Position numbers and translations under genes: made by a program. DNA of 64,000 nucleotides from Ulva prolifera (taxonomy: Eukaryota; Chlorophyta; Ulvophyceae; Ulvales; Ulvaceae). The DNA lies in contig CM041204.1 of NCBI GenBank assembly GCA_023078555.1, positions 3,564,430-3,628,429 of the forward strand. Reading direction: 5' to 3'. The number at the start of each line of letters is the position of its first letter. Within the stretch, counting starts at the first letter, position 1. Positions 11,730 to 21,899 of the stretch are shown here, piece by piece. The notes beneath the pieces were generated by a model. The model saw nothing but the letters and a program-made list of their open reading frames with translations, made no database searches and was not told the origin of the DNA.

Positions 11730-13077
11730 CCTTGGCGTGGGTGCATGACCTCCCCGAGATGCTGAAGGGGGACTCGCAGCTGGACATCACCTTGATAACA
11801 AGCCCAGGAGAGTGCACGATGAAGCGGTTGTTTGCTGCAGCTGGAGGAGCCGCAACATTCGGTTACCAGCTGCACCTACACTTACATGAGCTGTTTGTCT
11901 GGCCTGTTCCATACGCTGACTTTTACGATGGTGCAGTCCTCGGCTCCCAGAATGATAGTGATGAAGACGCCGCGGATGACACAGTAACCAACCCAACCAA
12001 TGCCACCACTGGCCCTCCAGTGGCTGCTGCAGCCGAGACAGAAAGAAATGCCACAGATGATCCCACTCTTCCTGGTGTGACGGTTGCAGCGAAGACGGAT
12101 GTTGAAGTGCCATTGCCCCGGCAACAGCTGAATGTGGCAGGGGTTTTCATGCTGTTGCATATAGTCCCATGGGTGGTACGCATCTCACACGAATGACAGA
12201 TGATGTTACGTTTGTAGCGAGTTGACTTGAAACGGGCCAATCCGTGATCGCACCTTGTGTGGACAGCTCGGTGACATCAAGCACGAGTTTATGCTACCTG
12301 TGCTGTAGGTGTGCCCGGCTAATTTATTAACACCGTGTGCCTGCAGGAACAGCTATTCAAAGAGCACAATATGCCCCCACCTACCAACCTGATGCAAGCA
12401 GTTGAGTCGCTTGCAGCGTGTGTACCACAGAGGCCAGGCCACCTTGACGATGTCGACTTTGACTATGGCGATGATGCCGCCGACTCCGGAGATGAGCTGA
12501 TGTCTGAAGATGAAGCTGACCCAGCGACTGCTGCCAACCAGACTACTTCGGGCACCAACAGCCGAGCAGCACGTGTGCAGAGGAGAGCAAAGAAGCCAAG
12601 GTGCAACACAGAGCATGCGGGGAGTGAGTCTGGTCAAGGCAGTGTTCCTGGCGCTGGTCCCTCACTTCCAGCTCCTAGGAGACGCAAGAGCAGGATTGTG
12701 CCAGCCACCAAGACAACTGCGTCAGAAACTGACACGCAGACGGAAGCGACCGGAACAGGAGACACCAGCACTCATGTACGTCTACACTTATAATGCATTA
12801 CATATGCATTTTACTGCAGTACATGTGTGGATCTAACGATGGTTCATTAGCATGTCCAATGCCCAGCCAACAGAAGCAATTTTGACCACCATGCTAGGAA
12901 CCTGAGTTGACCCCATGCACATGATTGCAGACAAATGAGCAGTCATCAGAGGATGCAGCCATTCGAGCTCCCGTCCGTCCCTCGGCAACAAGGTCCAAGG
13001 CAACTAAGCGTCCTGCGAAGAGACCTAACACACGGGCGAACTCGATGCCCAAAAAGGCTAAGAACATTGACCGGTAA
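11730..13077 (+). CDS. Second transposon accessory protein, acidic centre and Lys/Arg-rich tail
   Basis: Three exons join in frame: about 11730-12175, 12347-12775 and 12931-13077. The introns begin GTACGC and GTACGT and end TGCAG. The N-terminal part reads WVHDLPEMLKGDSQLDITLI. The middle is acidic (DDVDFDYGDDAADSGDEL). It is followed by basic clusters RAKKPR and PRRRKSR and a tail with KATKRPAKRP and PKKAKN, which resemble nuclear localisation signals. I do not recognise a family. Its position between the first accessory gene and the motif-rich right end suggests a protein acting on the transposon, but the function is not shown. The stop at 13075-13077 overlaps a strong donor (GGTAAGTG). A further tiny exon at about 13195-13212 would add only a few residues. 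Confidence 0.5.
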
Positions 13078-13440
13078 GTGCTCTTATCAGACGTAAGTGT
13101 GTGTGGCCCTGTGTGCCTGTACATATGTGTATTCTGGGCAAGAGCATGCTCCACCTGCAGGTGACGACTATATGTCGACTGAAACTACAGGCAAGCCAAG
13201 GTCAGATGGTAATGTACATTCAACTTCATGTTGTGTATCTGTATCTGATCCTAGTTAGGCCTTTGGGCGTGTCCCGGGCAGAGTATGGCAGGTGCAGCTG
13301 CGCATGGTGGGTGCAGCCGTGCACCCGCCACCAGTGCGATGGTGTAACAAGTATCACTACCATACCAGTATCGAGTACAAACTGTATTGATGTATTGTAT
13401 GCACTGAAAGGATATATATCACTTCGGCAGTGACCTCGTT

Positions 13441-13554
13441 GCGCACCTGTGTAGCGCACCATGTGACAAAGCGCGCACCTGCAATAGCGCACTCGATGGG
13501 TGCGCAAAATCAGTGGCGTTCGCATTTTAAAAAGGTGCGCAAAGTGTGGTGCGC
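13441..13554. repeat. Subterminal motif cluster, three GCGCACC then three GGTGCGC
   Basis: GCGCACC occurs at 13441, 13454 and 13473, with a near match at 13487. The reverse complement GGTGCGC occurs at 13499, 13534 and 13548. Six copies of a 7-mer within 114 bp, arranged as opposing triplets, suggest a binding array for a transposon protein. Subterminal motif arrays of this kind are known in CACTA elements. Confidence 0.8.
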
Positions 13555-14640
13555 AGTGCGGCACTGCAAACGCGACGCTCAATCCGCAGACGCTAATAAA
13601 CGATATATAATGGATATACATCGACATACTATCATCCGATCGGTATCACACCGATCAAGGTAGCTGGCGGCTTACACCGTGATGGCACAGGTGGCAAGTG
13701 AGAGGGAGGGTAATTGCGCTCTGCGCAACACACTCAATAACGCGCCGATACAAGCAAACATACGGTGACCGATCATGTGTGGATGTTTTGGAACGGCGGC
13801 TGCCTGCGAAGGAGTCCATGTCGTTGCAGCTCCGGTGGTGGGTATATCCACTATAGTACATGCGTTCCTCCCGGCATAGCCAGAGCATGCACGGTTGGAG
13901 GACTGCAAGCCCACGAGTTGCAGGAAAATGACTATGTTTGATTCAAGGGGATATATTGTCAGTTTGTCGCGACCGCACGTGACTCTTGCGGTCCGAGTAA
14001 TCAGATCACTAACTGAAGCACCAGGCTTCTCGGAGCCGCACAGGCACAGTACAGTCACACAGGAGCACCATGAATTCATCACAGCAGGAATTTGAACGTA
14101 TTGTGATGGCTAAGTGGGTCCGGACACCCCCATTCCGTGCAATCGACGCAATGCAGCTCGGGCCACACCACGTAATCCGGACACGAAGCTAGGCGAACCG
14201 GACCGGATATGACATTTACGCGCCCTACAGAACCTCAATATGGTTATAGTACACAATATCCCCGCTGCATGTAACCCGCCCTTACTCCTGATGGACTCTG
14301 GCCAGCGGAGCGCGCCATTCGTCTTCTTTGCCACGGCAGACACGCAAGACCACGAGCCCACCTATTAACCGCGGTCACGCGCGGAACACCCCTCAAACAG
14401 CTGTTTGGATGCAATATTATCTTAGCTCCAAGCCCGCACGAGTATAGGCCTCGGGTATCGCAAATCACAATCTGTCCCGCGCGTGACGTGGCCCACGGCA
14501 ACAGCTACAGAAGCATGCAAAGTCCACCGATCGCGCCCGGAACAATTCGTACGGAGTCCCAATACATCTAGCTACCCACTGACTATGATTACAGACAGTT
14601 TAAAGCCTTCCCAGGCCCTGATCAGTTTCGGCCAATTCTG

Positions 14641-14670
14641 GCGCACCCATGTCGCGCACCAGGGGTGCGC
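14641..14670. repeat. Second GCGCACC/GGTGCGC cluster near the right tip
   Basis: GCGCACC at 14641 and 14654 and GGTGCGC at 14664 repeat the motif of the 13441-13554 cluster, ending 15 bp from the inferred tip of the element. Confidence 0.8.
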
Positions 14671-14672
14671 GG

Positions 14673-14685
14673 CTTTCGTGTAGTC
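14673..14685. repeat. Candidate terminal inverted repeat (right tip)
   Basis: Read inward from the tip, the sequence is GACTACACGAAAG, matching the En/Spm terminus CACTACAAGAAAA at 10 of 13 positions. The partner repeat and target duplication are outside the window. Three bases (14686-14688, GCT) between this and the LINE match are unexplained, so the exact tip may shift by a few bases. Confidence 0.5.
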
Positions 14686-14688
14686 GCT

Positions 14689-15640
14689 GCAGACATTAGC
14701 ACACGCACAAGACCGGGCTCAACGGAGTCCATAAACGGGGCTAGTGACCCTAGTTCGTGTGTTATCACACCACGCAACCACTCTCCAGTGACCTTATTGT
14801 CGCGACCACGCTTCTCAAATCGTTGTTCAAGGTATGCCAACCACATGACAGCCACGACCTTCTCACGGGTAAGATTTGAGTACGTGATTGTGAGAGGGCT
14901 TTGTTTGGACGGCTGATCATGCATGCCGAGACGTTTGGACACCCTGGGTGGCCCACGTCGGCGGCGATGCTCAGGCTCGGGTGGAGCCTGTAAGGCAAGT
15001 CTGATGTGTGCATATCGTTTCAGTTCTGCCGCAATGGCCGTGATGCGGGCATGAAAGTCCCCGCCCACCCCCGGCCCCCGTTGAGAGTGACCCCGAATCG
15101 CGGTGGATTCCACCGCAACCGGGAATCGCTCCGCCCCCATGTGTGTCAGCTTTGCGTACCAGCAAAGTTTAGCTGCCTTGATCATTGAGCTCACAGGCAG
15201 GAGGCCCGTGTCGGAGAAAAGAATCTCCTCCCTGCAATCGAACTGGTGCAGACCAAACACCATGCGGATTGCCTTTTTACAGATGGTATCAAGTTTGTCG
15301 AGTTCAGTTTTTGGGCCAATCCAGACCTCAGCCCCATACAAAGCAGGAGTATATATGAACGCATAAACAAGGCGGAGCCGGGCGGTCACCGGGAGGTAGT
15401 GGCAACGCAGCACTGGCCGCCACGCGCCAAGTGCCTTGTTCATCTTTGCGCGTACATGATGCATATGTTCAGACCAAGAGCCATTTGACTGGAAGAAAAC
15501 ACCCAAGTATTTGTAGGTGTGAACAGTCTCCAACTGCGACCCCCGCAGCTGGAAGACAACTGGTGCGCCGCCCTGTGGCTGATTGAACACCATAGTTTTA
15601 GACTTCAACACATTTGGTAAGGAGCGCCATTGAAACAACC
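14689..15640 (-). mobile_element. LINE segment a1: reverse-transcriptase C-terminal part, cut by the CACTA element
   Basis: The minus-strand frame reads KSKTMVFNQPQGG, then YKYLGVFFQSNGSWSEH and ALYGAEVWIGPKTELDKLD. This is the thumb/post-palm region of a LINE reverse transcriptase. The palm motifs are absent, so the copy is 5'-truncated near 15640. At 14689 the sequence switches to the CACTA transposon; intact copies continue for another 450 bp to the tail. The open frame runs by chance into the transposon for about 20 residues. Confidence 0.85.
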
Positions 15641-15671
15641 AAACAATGCTGCCAGTAGGCAGCATTGTTGG
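15638..15671. repeat. Hairpin at the 5' junction of LINE a1
   Basis: The arms AACAATGCTGCC and GGCAGCATTGTT flank the loop AGTA; with one bulged A the stem extends to CCAA/TTGG. It marks the switch from LINE-coding sequence to segment b and recurs at 46051-46078 and 60211-60238. Confidence 0.85.
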
Positions 15672-15738
15672 ACTTGTTCGACACACCACGAGTGAAGCGG
15701 CACTGCCCCTGGCAAAGCACACAGCACGCACCTGAGGC

Positions 15739-16368
15739 TCAGTGGATGCACACGTGCCCGAGTCCGGCAAACAGGCCCGCTGCCGGACGCTTGCCCAGCA
15801 CAAGAACGTCTGAGTCGACCCGCAAGCGGCGCAGCTTCGGCAGAGCGTACAGCGCCTTGGTGACGGCGCGCGAGCTCTGCCGCATCGGCGCACGTAAGGG
15901 CGCTGCCGCTGATGTCGAGGCCGCGCAACGCTGCGGCAGACGGGCCCGCCGCAGCACCCGAGCATGGCGGGCGCCCTGGATTGGGAGGAGCTTGTCACCT
16001 GCACCTTCACATCCACCTTCAAATCCACCGCCGCCACCTCGCCCGCATCCCGCCTTCCCCGTCCCGCCTCCGCCTAGTGTGTCCAGCACGGCGCACGATG
16101 GCAGGCACCCCGGCCCAGCATGCGCAGCACGCAGCGCAGTATCCACCGCCGGCCCGAAACATGCCTCTGCCTCGACTGCACGGCGAGCCTGACAGCTCAG
16201 ACGGAATGATCGCTGCTTCGCAAGCCGCGCGCGATCATGATCAACGCCCGCTGCCAATGTACGTACGCGGCGCGTGCTGGGCGATGTGCTTCCCAGCAGC
16301 GCAGCATGCCCAGGAGGTGTCCGCGGCAGCCGGCGGCCGCCCTGGCCCTCGGCGCCGCGGCTCATCAC
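15739..16368 (-). pseudogene. Conserved minus-strand frame, open only in b1
   Basis: The frame ends ALYALPKLRRLRVDSDVLVL...GHVCIH near 15739. In b3 and b4 the Tyr codon near residue 172 is TAA, so the frame is shorter there. Its upstream part is Gly/Ala/Arg-rich and may simply reflect GC-rich sequence. No family recognised; a chance frame is possible. Confidence 0.2.
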
Positions 16369-17513
16369 AGCGTGCCAGCACCCGCCAGCCGCCGCCCGGA
16401 GGCCTCCTCACATTCCCGCCCCAGCGCGGCTGCAGACCCGCAAGGCAGCAAGCATGAGCTCTGGGACGACCGCCCGCGGCAGTGCCGACCGCCCCGTGTG
16501 CCAGAGCAGAGCACGCAGCACGGCGGGGGGCTGCACAAGCGTGACCGGCCGCGACCAGCCGCAGCAGCTTCATCAGTGACGCGCCGCCACGCCTGTCCAC
16601 GTATATACGTATATATGGCTCGGGGTCGGCCGGCAGCAGGGAAGATGGAGCGGCAGCAACGGTCTGTCTGGACGCTGAGCGTCCTGGACCATCGGGCGGG
16701 CGGGCAGCTCCAACTCGCAGGCCCATTCCATGGCCCGGCAAGGCGCGCCGCAGAGGCTTGGAAACACTGCGGCGTCTGGCCGAGGACGAGAAGCACATCG
16801 GCAGCATGCGCAGCAGTGGCCACACCTTGAAACGCTTGCCGCAGCCCGCGGCAGTAGGCCTGTGTCGTCCGTCCAAGCATCTAGTCCGACCACGCAATCG
16901 CCCTGCAAATCATGTGGCAATTGACATGGTCGGTCGCAGCGTGGCAGATGCATGTCCAGGACCACTCGTTCGAGGTCGTTCCAGTAGTCATCGCCCGACT
17001 GGCTCGAGATGTCGGCGGGCCACACGTGACTAGCGCAGCCGCTTTGGTAACAGGGCTGCCGCATGCAAACCCGCTTGGCAAACCCGCTTGGCGCAGGCAG
17101 AGAACGACGCGGGTACTACACGAGAGCGGCGCGCTGCAGCCCCACGGCACTGAGGCGTGCCTGTGGCATTAAGCAGGGGAGTCTCAGTTGTGACAAGGTG
17201 ATACAGGGAGCACACCTCGAGTGCCCTACTGGTAGGCTTGTGTGGGTGGCAGCGATCGAAGGAAGAGTGCCCCACCGGCCACAAGCGCTCGGCTGAATCA
17301 GACTCCAGGTCACCTGAGCCACTTCATCAGCGAGACATCTGGCTGCCTGCATGACCTTGTCTTATGACCCACGAATCTCAGATGCAGCGGTAGCAAGCCT
17401 GCCTTGTTTTTTGTTGGCACAGGTGGAGCTCCTCAAGGGGATGACCAGACAGCGCCGCGGCCCGTGCACACCACCCTCGTCCAAACCACCGCTGCACGAA
17501 TCGCTGGTACGAA
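16369..17513. other. GC-rich part of b1, no supported gene
   Basis: Long arginine/proline-rich frames are open in several phases on both strands, as expected from composition. I see no motif. A stretch equivalent to about 17270-17518 is missing from b2. Confidence 0.4.
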
Positions 17514-17966
17514 GTGGTGAATTTGTGGGGGATGTTGTCGGCTCTTGATTCCCTGCTGCCGCACATGCACACAGCTCAACACAGGTCATTGAGACAGGCT
17601 GCGGTGGCGACCCTGTCGGGTTCACTTCATGCAGCACGAACTGCATGCAGCTTCAGTCATAGCACTTGTGCAGAGAAGGTTTTTTCAGCTTGGAGACAGC
17701 AGACACCCCCGACCACCTGTGGAAGATCACTCAAGCTGGCCTGCGAGGGCTCCCTTCACGGAGCCATTGACCGTGCCTCTCACGTCCATGGGCTCCCGGG
17801 ATCGACAGTGGGGACGCCACTTGAGCACCTGTTCCAACTGTTCCACGAACACCTGTGTTCAGCTGCGGCTGCTGAGCCAGTCCGATTGAGAGGTCAAGAC
17901 AAACCGTCCCAGGCTCACAGGACACGCCAGCGGGCGAGGCAAGTGATTCGAAGCTCGGCACACTGA
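17514..17966 (+). CDS. Conserved hypothetical frame in segment b1
   Basis: The 150-codon frame includes EKVFSAWRQQTPPTTCGRSL and GTPLEHLFQLFHEHL. It is also open in b2 (33846-34331), b3 (47911-48369) and b4 (62071-62529). The b3 and b4 copies carry a 6-bp in-frame insertion near the LCSAAAA stretch. No family recognised. A competing frame also looks partly coding, so this may be one exon of a spliced gene or a decayed gene. Confidence 0.3.
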   Translation: MVNLWGMLSALDSLLPHMHTAQHRSLRQAAVATLSGSLHAARTACSFSHSTCAEKVFSAWRQQTPPTTCGRSLKLACEGSLHGAIDRASHVHGLPGSTVGTPLEHLFQLFHEHLCSAAAAEPVRLRGQDKPSQAHRTRQRARQVIRSSAH

Positions 17967-19598
17967 CCAGGACGTCTTGATTGCTCCACAGCGTGCGCCA
18001 GAGCCTGGAGCACGCTATGGAGCACTCTGTGGGGACTCTGGCAGCAACGACAGCCGAGAGTCTGCGAAGCCTTGGAAGCCGTCAAATGTGGTATACATGC
18101 AGTGCATCCGAGCCTCGGAACACAATCTAATCGGCATCTACATGCACCGCTCTGCGTGGTGCATCACCCTATGTATGGCTCGTGCTGCTCACTGACGAAC
18201 GTGCTGAGAGACGCAGTCCGCGGCTCAATCTCACTCTCCTGCGCTGCGACCTGATGCGAGAGACAAAAGCATAGCGACACCCATGTCCTGGCTGTGTCGT
18301 GTATCCGGGAGCCGTGCCATGTATGCGCTTCGTCGGACAGCAGGGCTGTGTCGGCATACCGGAGCGACTCCGAGACGGCAGCAAGGAAACATATGCCTAC
18401 GTGCTATTCGATGTCTGATCAATCGATCCGAAAGGCTGCATGCGAGCGTGAGGCGCAGCGATCTGCACATACGCACCTGTCGAAGCAGGTATCCACGTGA
18501 GCAGAGTGCATGAGCTCAGGATCCAGGCCACCCAAGCCACTGGCACTGCTGCGTGGCCTTGAGAAAGTGAGCAAGCCATGCGCGACATTGCAGCACGTTG
18601 CTGCTTCCCGAATCACATAAAGCGCACGTCGTGAGCATGTGAGGCACAGGTGGAATAATTCGTGGCCGAGGTAGCGGGGAGACTGCTCGAGGCCAGTCCC
18701 TTTTGATCTGGGGAGGACTCTGCTGCTGTTCACCAACGCCGTCGTGAAGCTTGCAGACTGCACTTGAATCAGGTTTGCAGCCGTCTGTATGAGTGCAGGG
18801 TATGTGTGCTGTGGGCTTCCCGTTGACGTTGCAGAGAAGTACTGTCTCGATGGCAGGCTCGCCTCCCGCATCCGCTTGGCCTTGCTTGTTTACGAGCGGC
18901 GATTTCTGCAGGGCTTCGATAGCATACATTTCCAGCTGTCTCAGGGGTGTGGAAGTCACACGCTGGGCGCTGCAGATGGACGCTGTCTGGAGCGTTGCAG
19001 CGACGGAGGTCTGTAGCCCAGGCGCACGATGGCTATCAACTGTCTGAGCGCTGTGAAGGCTGCCATTGGACAGGCGAGGGCGTTGGAAGTTGTCTGAAGG
19101 ATCTTGGTTGACCCTGGGCCTGGTGCGAATCCCGATACCAACGCAGAGACCGGCTTGGAGCGGCGATGGTAACAGAGCAGCCGCATAGCTGCTGCTGAAT
19201 GGAAGATGGTAACACACACACACACACACACATTGGTGTAATTGGGCTGCTTGTGGTGCTGCAGCGCCTCGACGGTGCAGGCCGCAGGGCGTTGTTGACC
19301 ACTTGCCAACTCTGCCAGGTACAGCCCCGGAAAATAGGTGATATCTGGGGTCGCAGCCCTGGACGCACTGCAGATGCAGCGCTCCACTCCCGAATCCTGG
19401 ACCAGCCCTCTGGCAGCAGATGCACAACGCTGCCAAGTCGTGTGGTGCATTTGACTGGATGTTAGTTTGGACTGAGATGTGTATTGTGGCTTGTCGTGGC
19501 GTGGACAGCTATGGATCCGAGCCATGGACATGCCTTCAATGTTCATGTGGCTGGCACTGTGGAATCAGGGCCCGAGAGGCCTGGTACTCTGAGGACGA
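17967..19598. other. b1 interior, no firm gene
   Basis: Frames on both strands are open here. The long minus-strand frame through 18516-19436 crosses the (AC)n tract and reads VCVCVC, so it is not accepted as coding. Fragments such as SLEHAMEHSVGTLAATTAES (plus strand, about 18000-18060) look coding but lack a coherent gene model. Confidence 0.35.
19212..19232. repeat. (AC)n microsatellite, length varies between b copies
   Basis: b1 has (AC)10A, b2 (35577-35591) has (AC)7A, b3 (49615-49637) has (AC)11A and b4 (63775-63793) has (AC)9A. The length differences are a useful marker for telling the array copies apart. Confidence 0.9.
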
Positions 19599-20063
19599 TT
19601 GGCACATGCATGCAGGAGGTGCCAAAGGGCGCCTGCGATGTGTGAGGGCCCAGCTGCCACCGGAAGCATGCCACACAGCAACACCCCCTCAACCGTCCAT
19701 CAATCCTCCCCAGGCATCACCGCTGCTTCAGCCACCACCAGTCCCTCAGCCACCACCGCCTGCCCTCGGCCACCCACGATCATCTGGATCCCCCCCGAAG
19801 ACGCCGGAGGCTGGCCCAAACCGCTGCTCGCTCTGGCGCCAGCGACCAAGGGTGGCACGGTGTCTCGCGGGAGCAGCTCTATCTCAGATGTCCCGGACTA
19901 TCTGAAGCCACAGGCAGGCGACAACGCAGAGGACATCGATGAGTTGGGGTTTTATTTGGAGCAGGACGTGGAAACGGGGGTGACACCGCACGCAGCAGCA
20001 GGTGCGCCGCAGTCCTCAAAGCAGCAGAAGTTGCAGAGTGTCTCACATACTGCCCGCATCTGA
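19599..20063 (+). CDS. Candidate upstream exon of the exonuclease gene (b1)
   Basis: The 154-codon frame is Pro/Ser/Thr-rich, then acidic (SDVPDYLKPQAGDNAEDIDE, LGFYLEQDVETG). It is conserved in b2 (35962-36426) and b3 (50004-50468). It lies just upstream of the exonuclease ORF on the same strand and could be its disordered N-terminal exon. No splice pair was confirmed. Confidence 0.3.
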   Translation: MAHACRRCQRAPAMCEGPAATGSMPHSNTPSTVHQSSPGITAASATTSPSATTACPRPPTIIWIPPEDAGGWPKPLLALAPATKGGTVSRGSSSISDVPDYLKPQAGDNAEDIDELGFYLEQDVETGVTPHAAAGAPQSSKQQKLQSVSHTARI

Positions 20064-20206
20064 GCTGCGCATGCTTGCAGGGCCTGATTGCAGCATCTTC
20101 CGCTTGGCCGAGCTCAGGATTCCCCCGACCACGAAAGCGTGCGCCCCCACCCTGTTCCCATCGCACAGATCGGCTGTGAACACATGCTGCAAGCGCTCGC
20201 CGCTGA

Positions 20207-21244
20207 CGCCCCAAAGACGCATGCAGGGCATTCTCGTACAAGAGGAGCTTGCTCCGCGACATCCAGAAGCGCGCAATGCGTGCGCATCGCACCGCGCGAA
20301 ACGGCCAGCGAGGGCAGAGCCCGGTCATCCCGTACCGGCGCTACACAGGGTACATCGTCGTGCCCAGATTCGAGGCGCATGCCGCCCGGATGATAGCGCT
20401 GATACGGCAGTGGGGGCGCAAGCATCGCACATGCATCCTCGGAGTGGACGTCGAGTTTGGGCGGCCGCAGCCCGGCCGGCCTGACCCCGCCGCAGTGGTG
20501 CAGTTTGCGCTGGATGAGTTTGTCGTGATCATCCCCCTAGTGGTCCTCACCCGGCCTGCGAAGGGTGAGCCAATCCGGCAGCGCGCCCTCACGGTGCGGC
20601 CCCCACCCCCATTGTGGCCTGCAACGCTCACCGCTGCCTGCTGCGTGTGCGGTGCTAGCTGCGCCCAAGGTCTGCGCAATCCCGGTGACCTGATGGGTGA
20701 TACGTGGGGGCTGCTGCAGCTTCTGGCGGAGCTTCTCGCCGACGAGAACATCCTCAAGTGCGGCGTCGGCATCCGGAAGGACATGATCGGCCTGTGGCAG
20801 TTCTTTGCCTCGCTCGGCCTCGAGTTTGATGCCCGGTGTGACCCCAGCTGCTGCCTTGCCTGCGTCACCGCGTCACGAGGCTGGCGGCCCTCTTGGACCC
20901 CGTGGCCACACCCTCCCATGTGTATGAGACCGCCGCAGCCTGTATGCAGCGGCCTCGTTGATCTGGGCCGCGGGGAGGACGGAGCCAGCTTGCAAGCCCT
21001 GTCAGCTTGGCACCTCGGGTACACCATCGCCAAGGCTCGACGCCCACAGACCAGCTGGACACGGCTACCTTACAGCACCAGCCAGATTGGATACGCGGCA
21101 GATGATGCATGGGTGTCGCTGGAGCTGGGGCGGGCTTGGCAGGTACTGAACGCGCCCGGCCGCTTGATCGGCCGCATCGGCGACAGCCGGCCACGCCAGG
21201 CGCGCCGCACAGATGCCTCCAGCTGCTACGGCGGCACCGGGTAG
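20207..21244 (+). CDS. Werner-type DEDDy 3'-5' exonuclease domain protein (b1 copy)
   Basis: The frame is open from 20207 to the stop at 21242-21244. Counting from the Leu codon at 20249, the exonuclease motifs are DVE (D67, E69) in TCILGVDVEFGRP, D178 in CGVGIRKDMIGLW, and YAADD (Y282, D286) in TSQIGYAADDAW. That gives the D-E-D-D plus Tyr set of the WRN/RNase D exonuclease family, which removes nucleotides from 3' ends. There is no clear ATG: upstream in-frame sequence reads RAFSYKRSLLRDIQKRA and probably follows an intron acceptor, so 20207 is an open-frame limit and not a proven start. A loop between motifs II and III (about residues 205-245) is proline-rich and differs among copies. The product may be a host nuclease caught in the array or a gene of a larger element. 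Confidence 0.7.
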   Translation, partial: RPKDACRAFSYKRSLLRDIQKRAMRAHRTARNGQRGQSPVIPYRRYTGYIVVPRFEAHAARMIALIRQWGRKHRTCILGVDVEFGRPQPGRPDPAAVVQFALDEFVVIIPLVVLTRPAKGEPIRQRALTVRPPPPLWPATLTAACCVCGASCAQGLRNPGDLMGDTWGLLQLLAELLADENILKCGVGIRKDMIGLWQFFASLGLEFDARCDPSCCLACVTASRGWRPSWTPWPHPPMCMRPPQPVCSGLVDLGRGEDGASLQALSAWHLGYTIAKARRPQTSWTRLPYSTSQIGYAADDAWVSLELGRAWQVLNAPGRLIGRIGDSRPRQARRTDASSCYGGTG

Positions 21245-21709
21245 GCCCGTGTACAGCCGACTCACGACGGCAGCGGCCAGTGAGCGCCCGTCGCTCAGCA
21301 GTGTTGGGTTGGCGGGCCTGATCACATGGGACCATTCCAACTGTATGGCTCTGGTTTCTGGATCATAGCCCTGAAAACTCTGCAGGGCGACCCATCCCTG
21401 CTGGAGAGGCTGAGCATGGTGGTGGTGGCGGTTGCCGGTTGTTCCCCGCGCCGCGTGTGGCGCAACCCTGCAAGGGCGAGGTTGGCTGCAAGCTCTTGGT
21501 TGTGCGATCTGTGGTGGTGAACGCGCGAGGCGTGATGGGCGTGAGTACGTGTGGCACCTGGTGGCAGTACCTGGAAGCCCAAATGATAGTCAGTGCATGC
21601 CAACAGGGCTGGCTGTGGTTCTCTCTCTGTTAATAGCGGCCGCTCACATGAACAATGCACAATGTGTCGGAGCTCGGGTGCCCTTGAATCCACAATGCCA
21701 TGACGATCG

Positions 21710-21735
21710 CTGCAGGGTCAGCGATGACCCTGCAG
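21710..21735. repeat. Inverted-repeat insertion present in b1 and b3 only
   Basis: CTGCAGGGTCA and TGACCCTGCAG flank GCGA. The b' and b2 copies have only GCTGACCCTGCAG at this site. An equivalent lies at 52115-52140. It looks like a templated inverted duplication. Confidence 0.85.
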
Positions 21736-21899
21736 CGGGGTGACCACAGTACCCAACACAGCTTCCAAAGCGTCTGCCCTGTGCAAGCCGCCCACATGGA
21801 TGCCGCACAGCAGTATGTCTGCAGAATCCAGTTGTCCAGTGTGCTTCGTGCTCGACGTGCCCTGACGTCCCGCCCACCCCTTCAGCCAGGACGACGAGT

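Larger units (their letters stand above)
13078..14672. other. Noncoding right end of the transposon
   Basis: About 1.6 kb without a gene I can support. It holds subterminal GCGCACC/GGTGCGC clusters (13441-13554 and 14641-14670) and some AT-rich patches (for example GATATATATC near 13410). Open frames here are short and lack motifs. Confidence 0.6.
1..14685 (-). mobile_element. CACTA-like (Tnp2-family) DNA transposon, right part; left end outside window
   Basis: The stretch from the window edge to about 14685 behaves as one large transposon. It contains a Tnp2-type transposase gene (minus strand), a divergent intergenic region, two plus-strand accessory genes and a noncoding right end with short motifs clustered in both orientations. 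This is the usual layout of En/Spm-CACTA elements. The right boundary is set by comparison: the LINE ORF running leftward from 15640 matches two other copies (45098 and 59258 onward) up to about 14689, and then the sequence changes completely. The missing 3' part of that LINE is nowhere in 1-14685, so the left end must lie before position 1. At least 14.7 kb is large for the family, and a nested insertion inside it cannot be excluded. Confidence 0.78.

Noticed and set aside
1-14685. KDZ, Polinton or retroelement identity for the left region
   Set aside because: The motif order (IYTNK...QGPTEPG, GDIPFMTKL...CFAC, AHIFLLGILKDFW, EFWVERMVQ) fits Tnp2/CACTA. I see no capsid-like, DNA polymerase B, integrase or LTR features.
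18516-19436. Minus-strand frame of 306 codons in b1, with counterparts in b2, b3 and b4
   Set aside because: It reads through the variable (AC)n tract as VCVCVC, and the tract length changes its frame between copies, so it is not a conserved protein.
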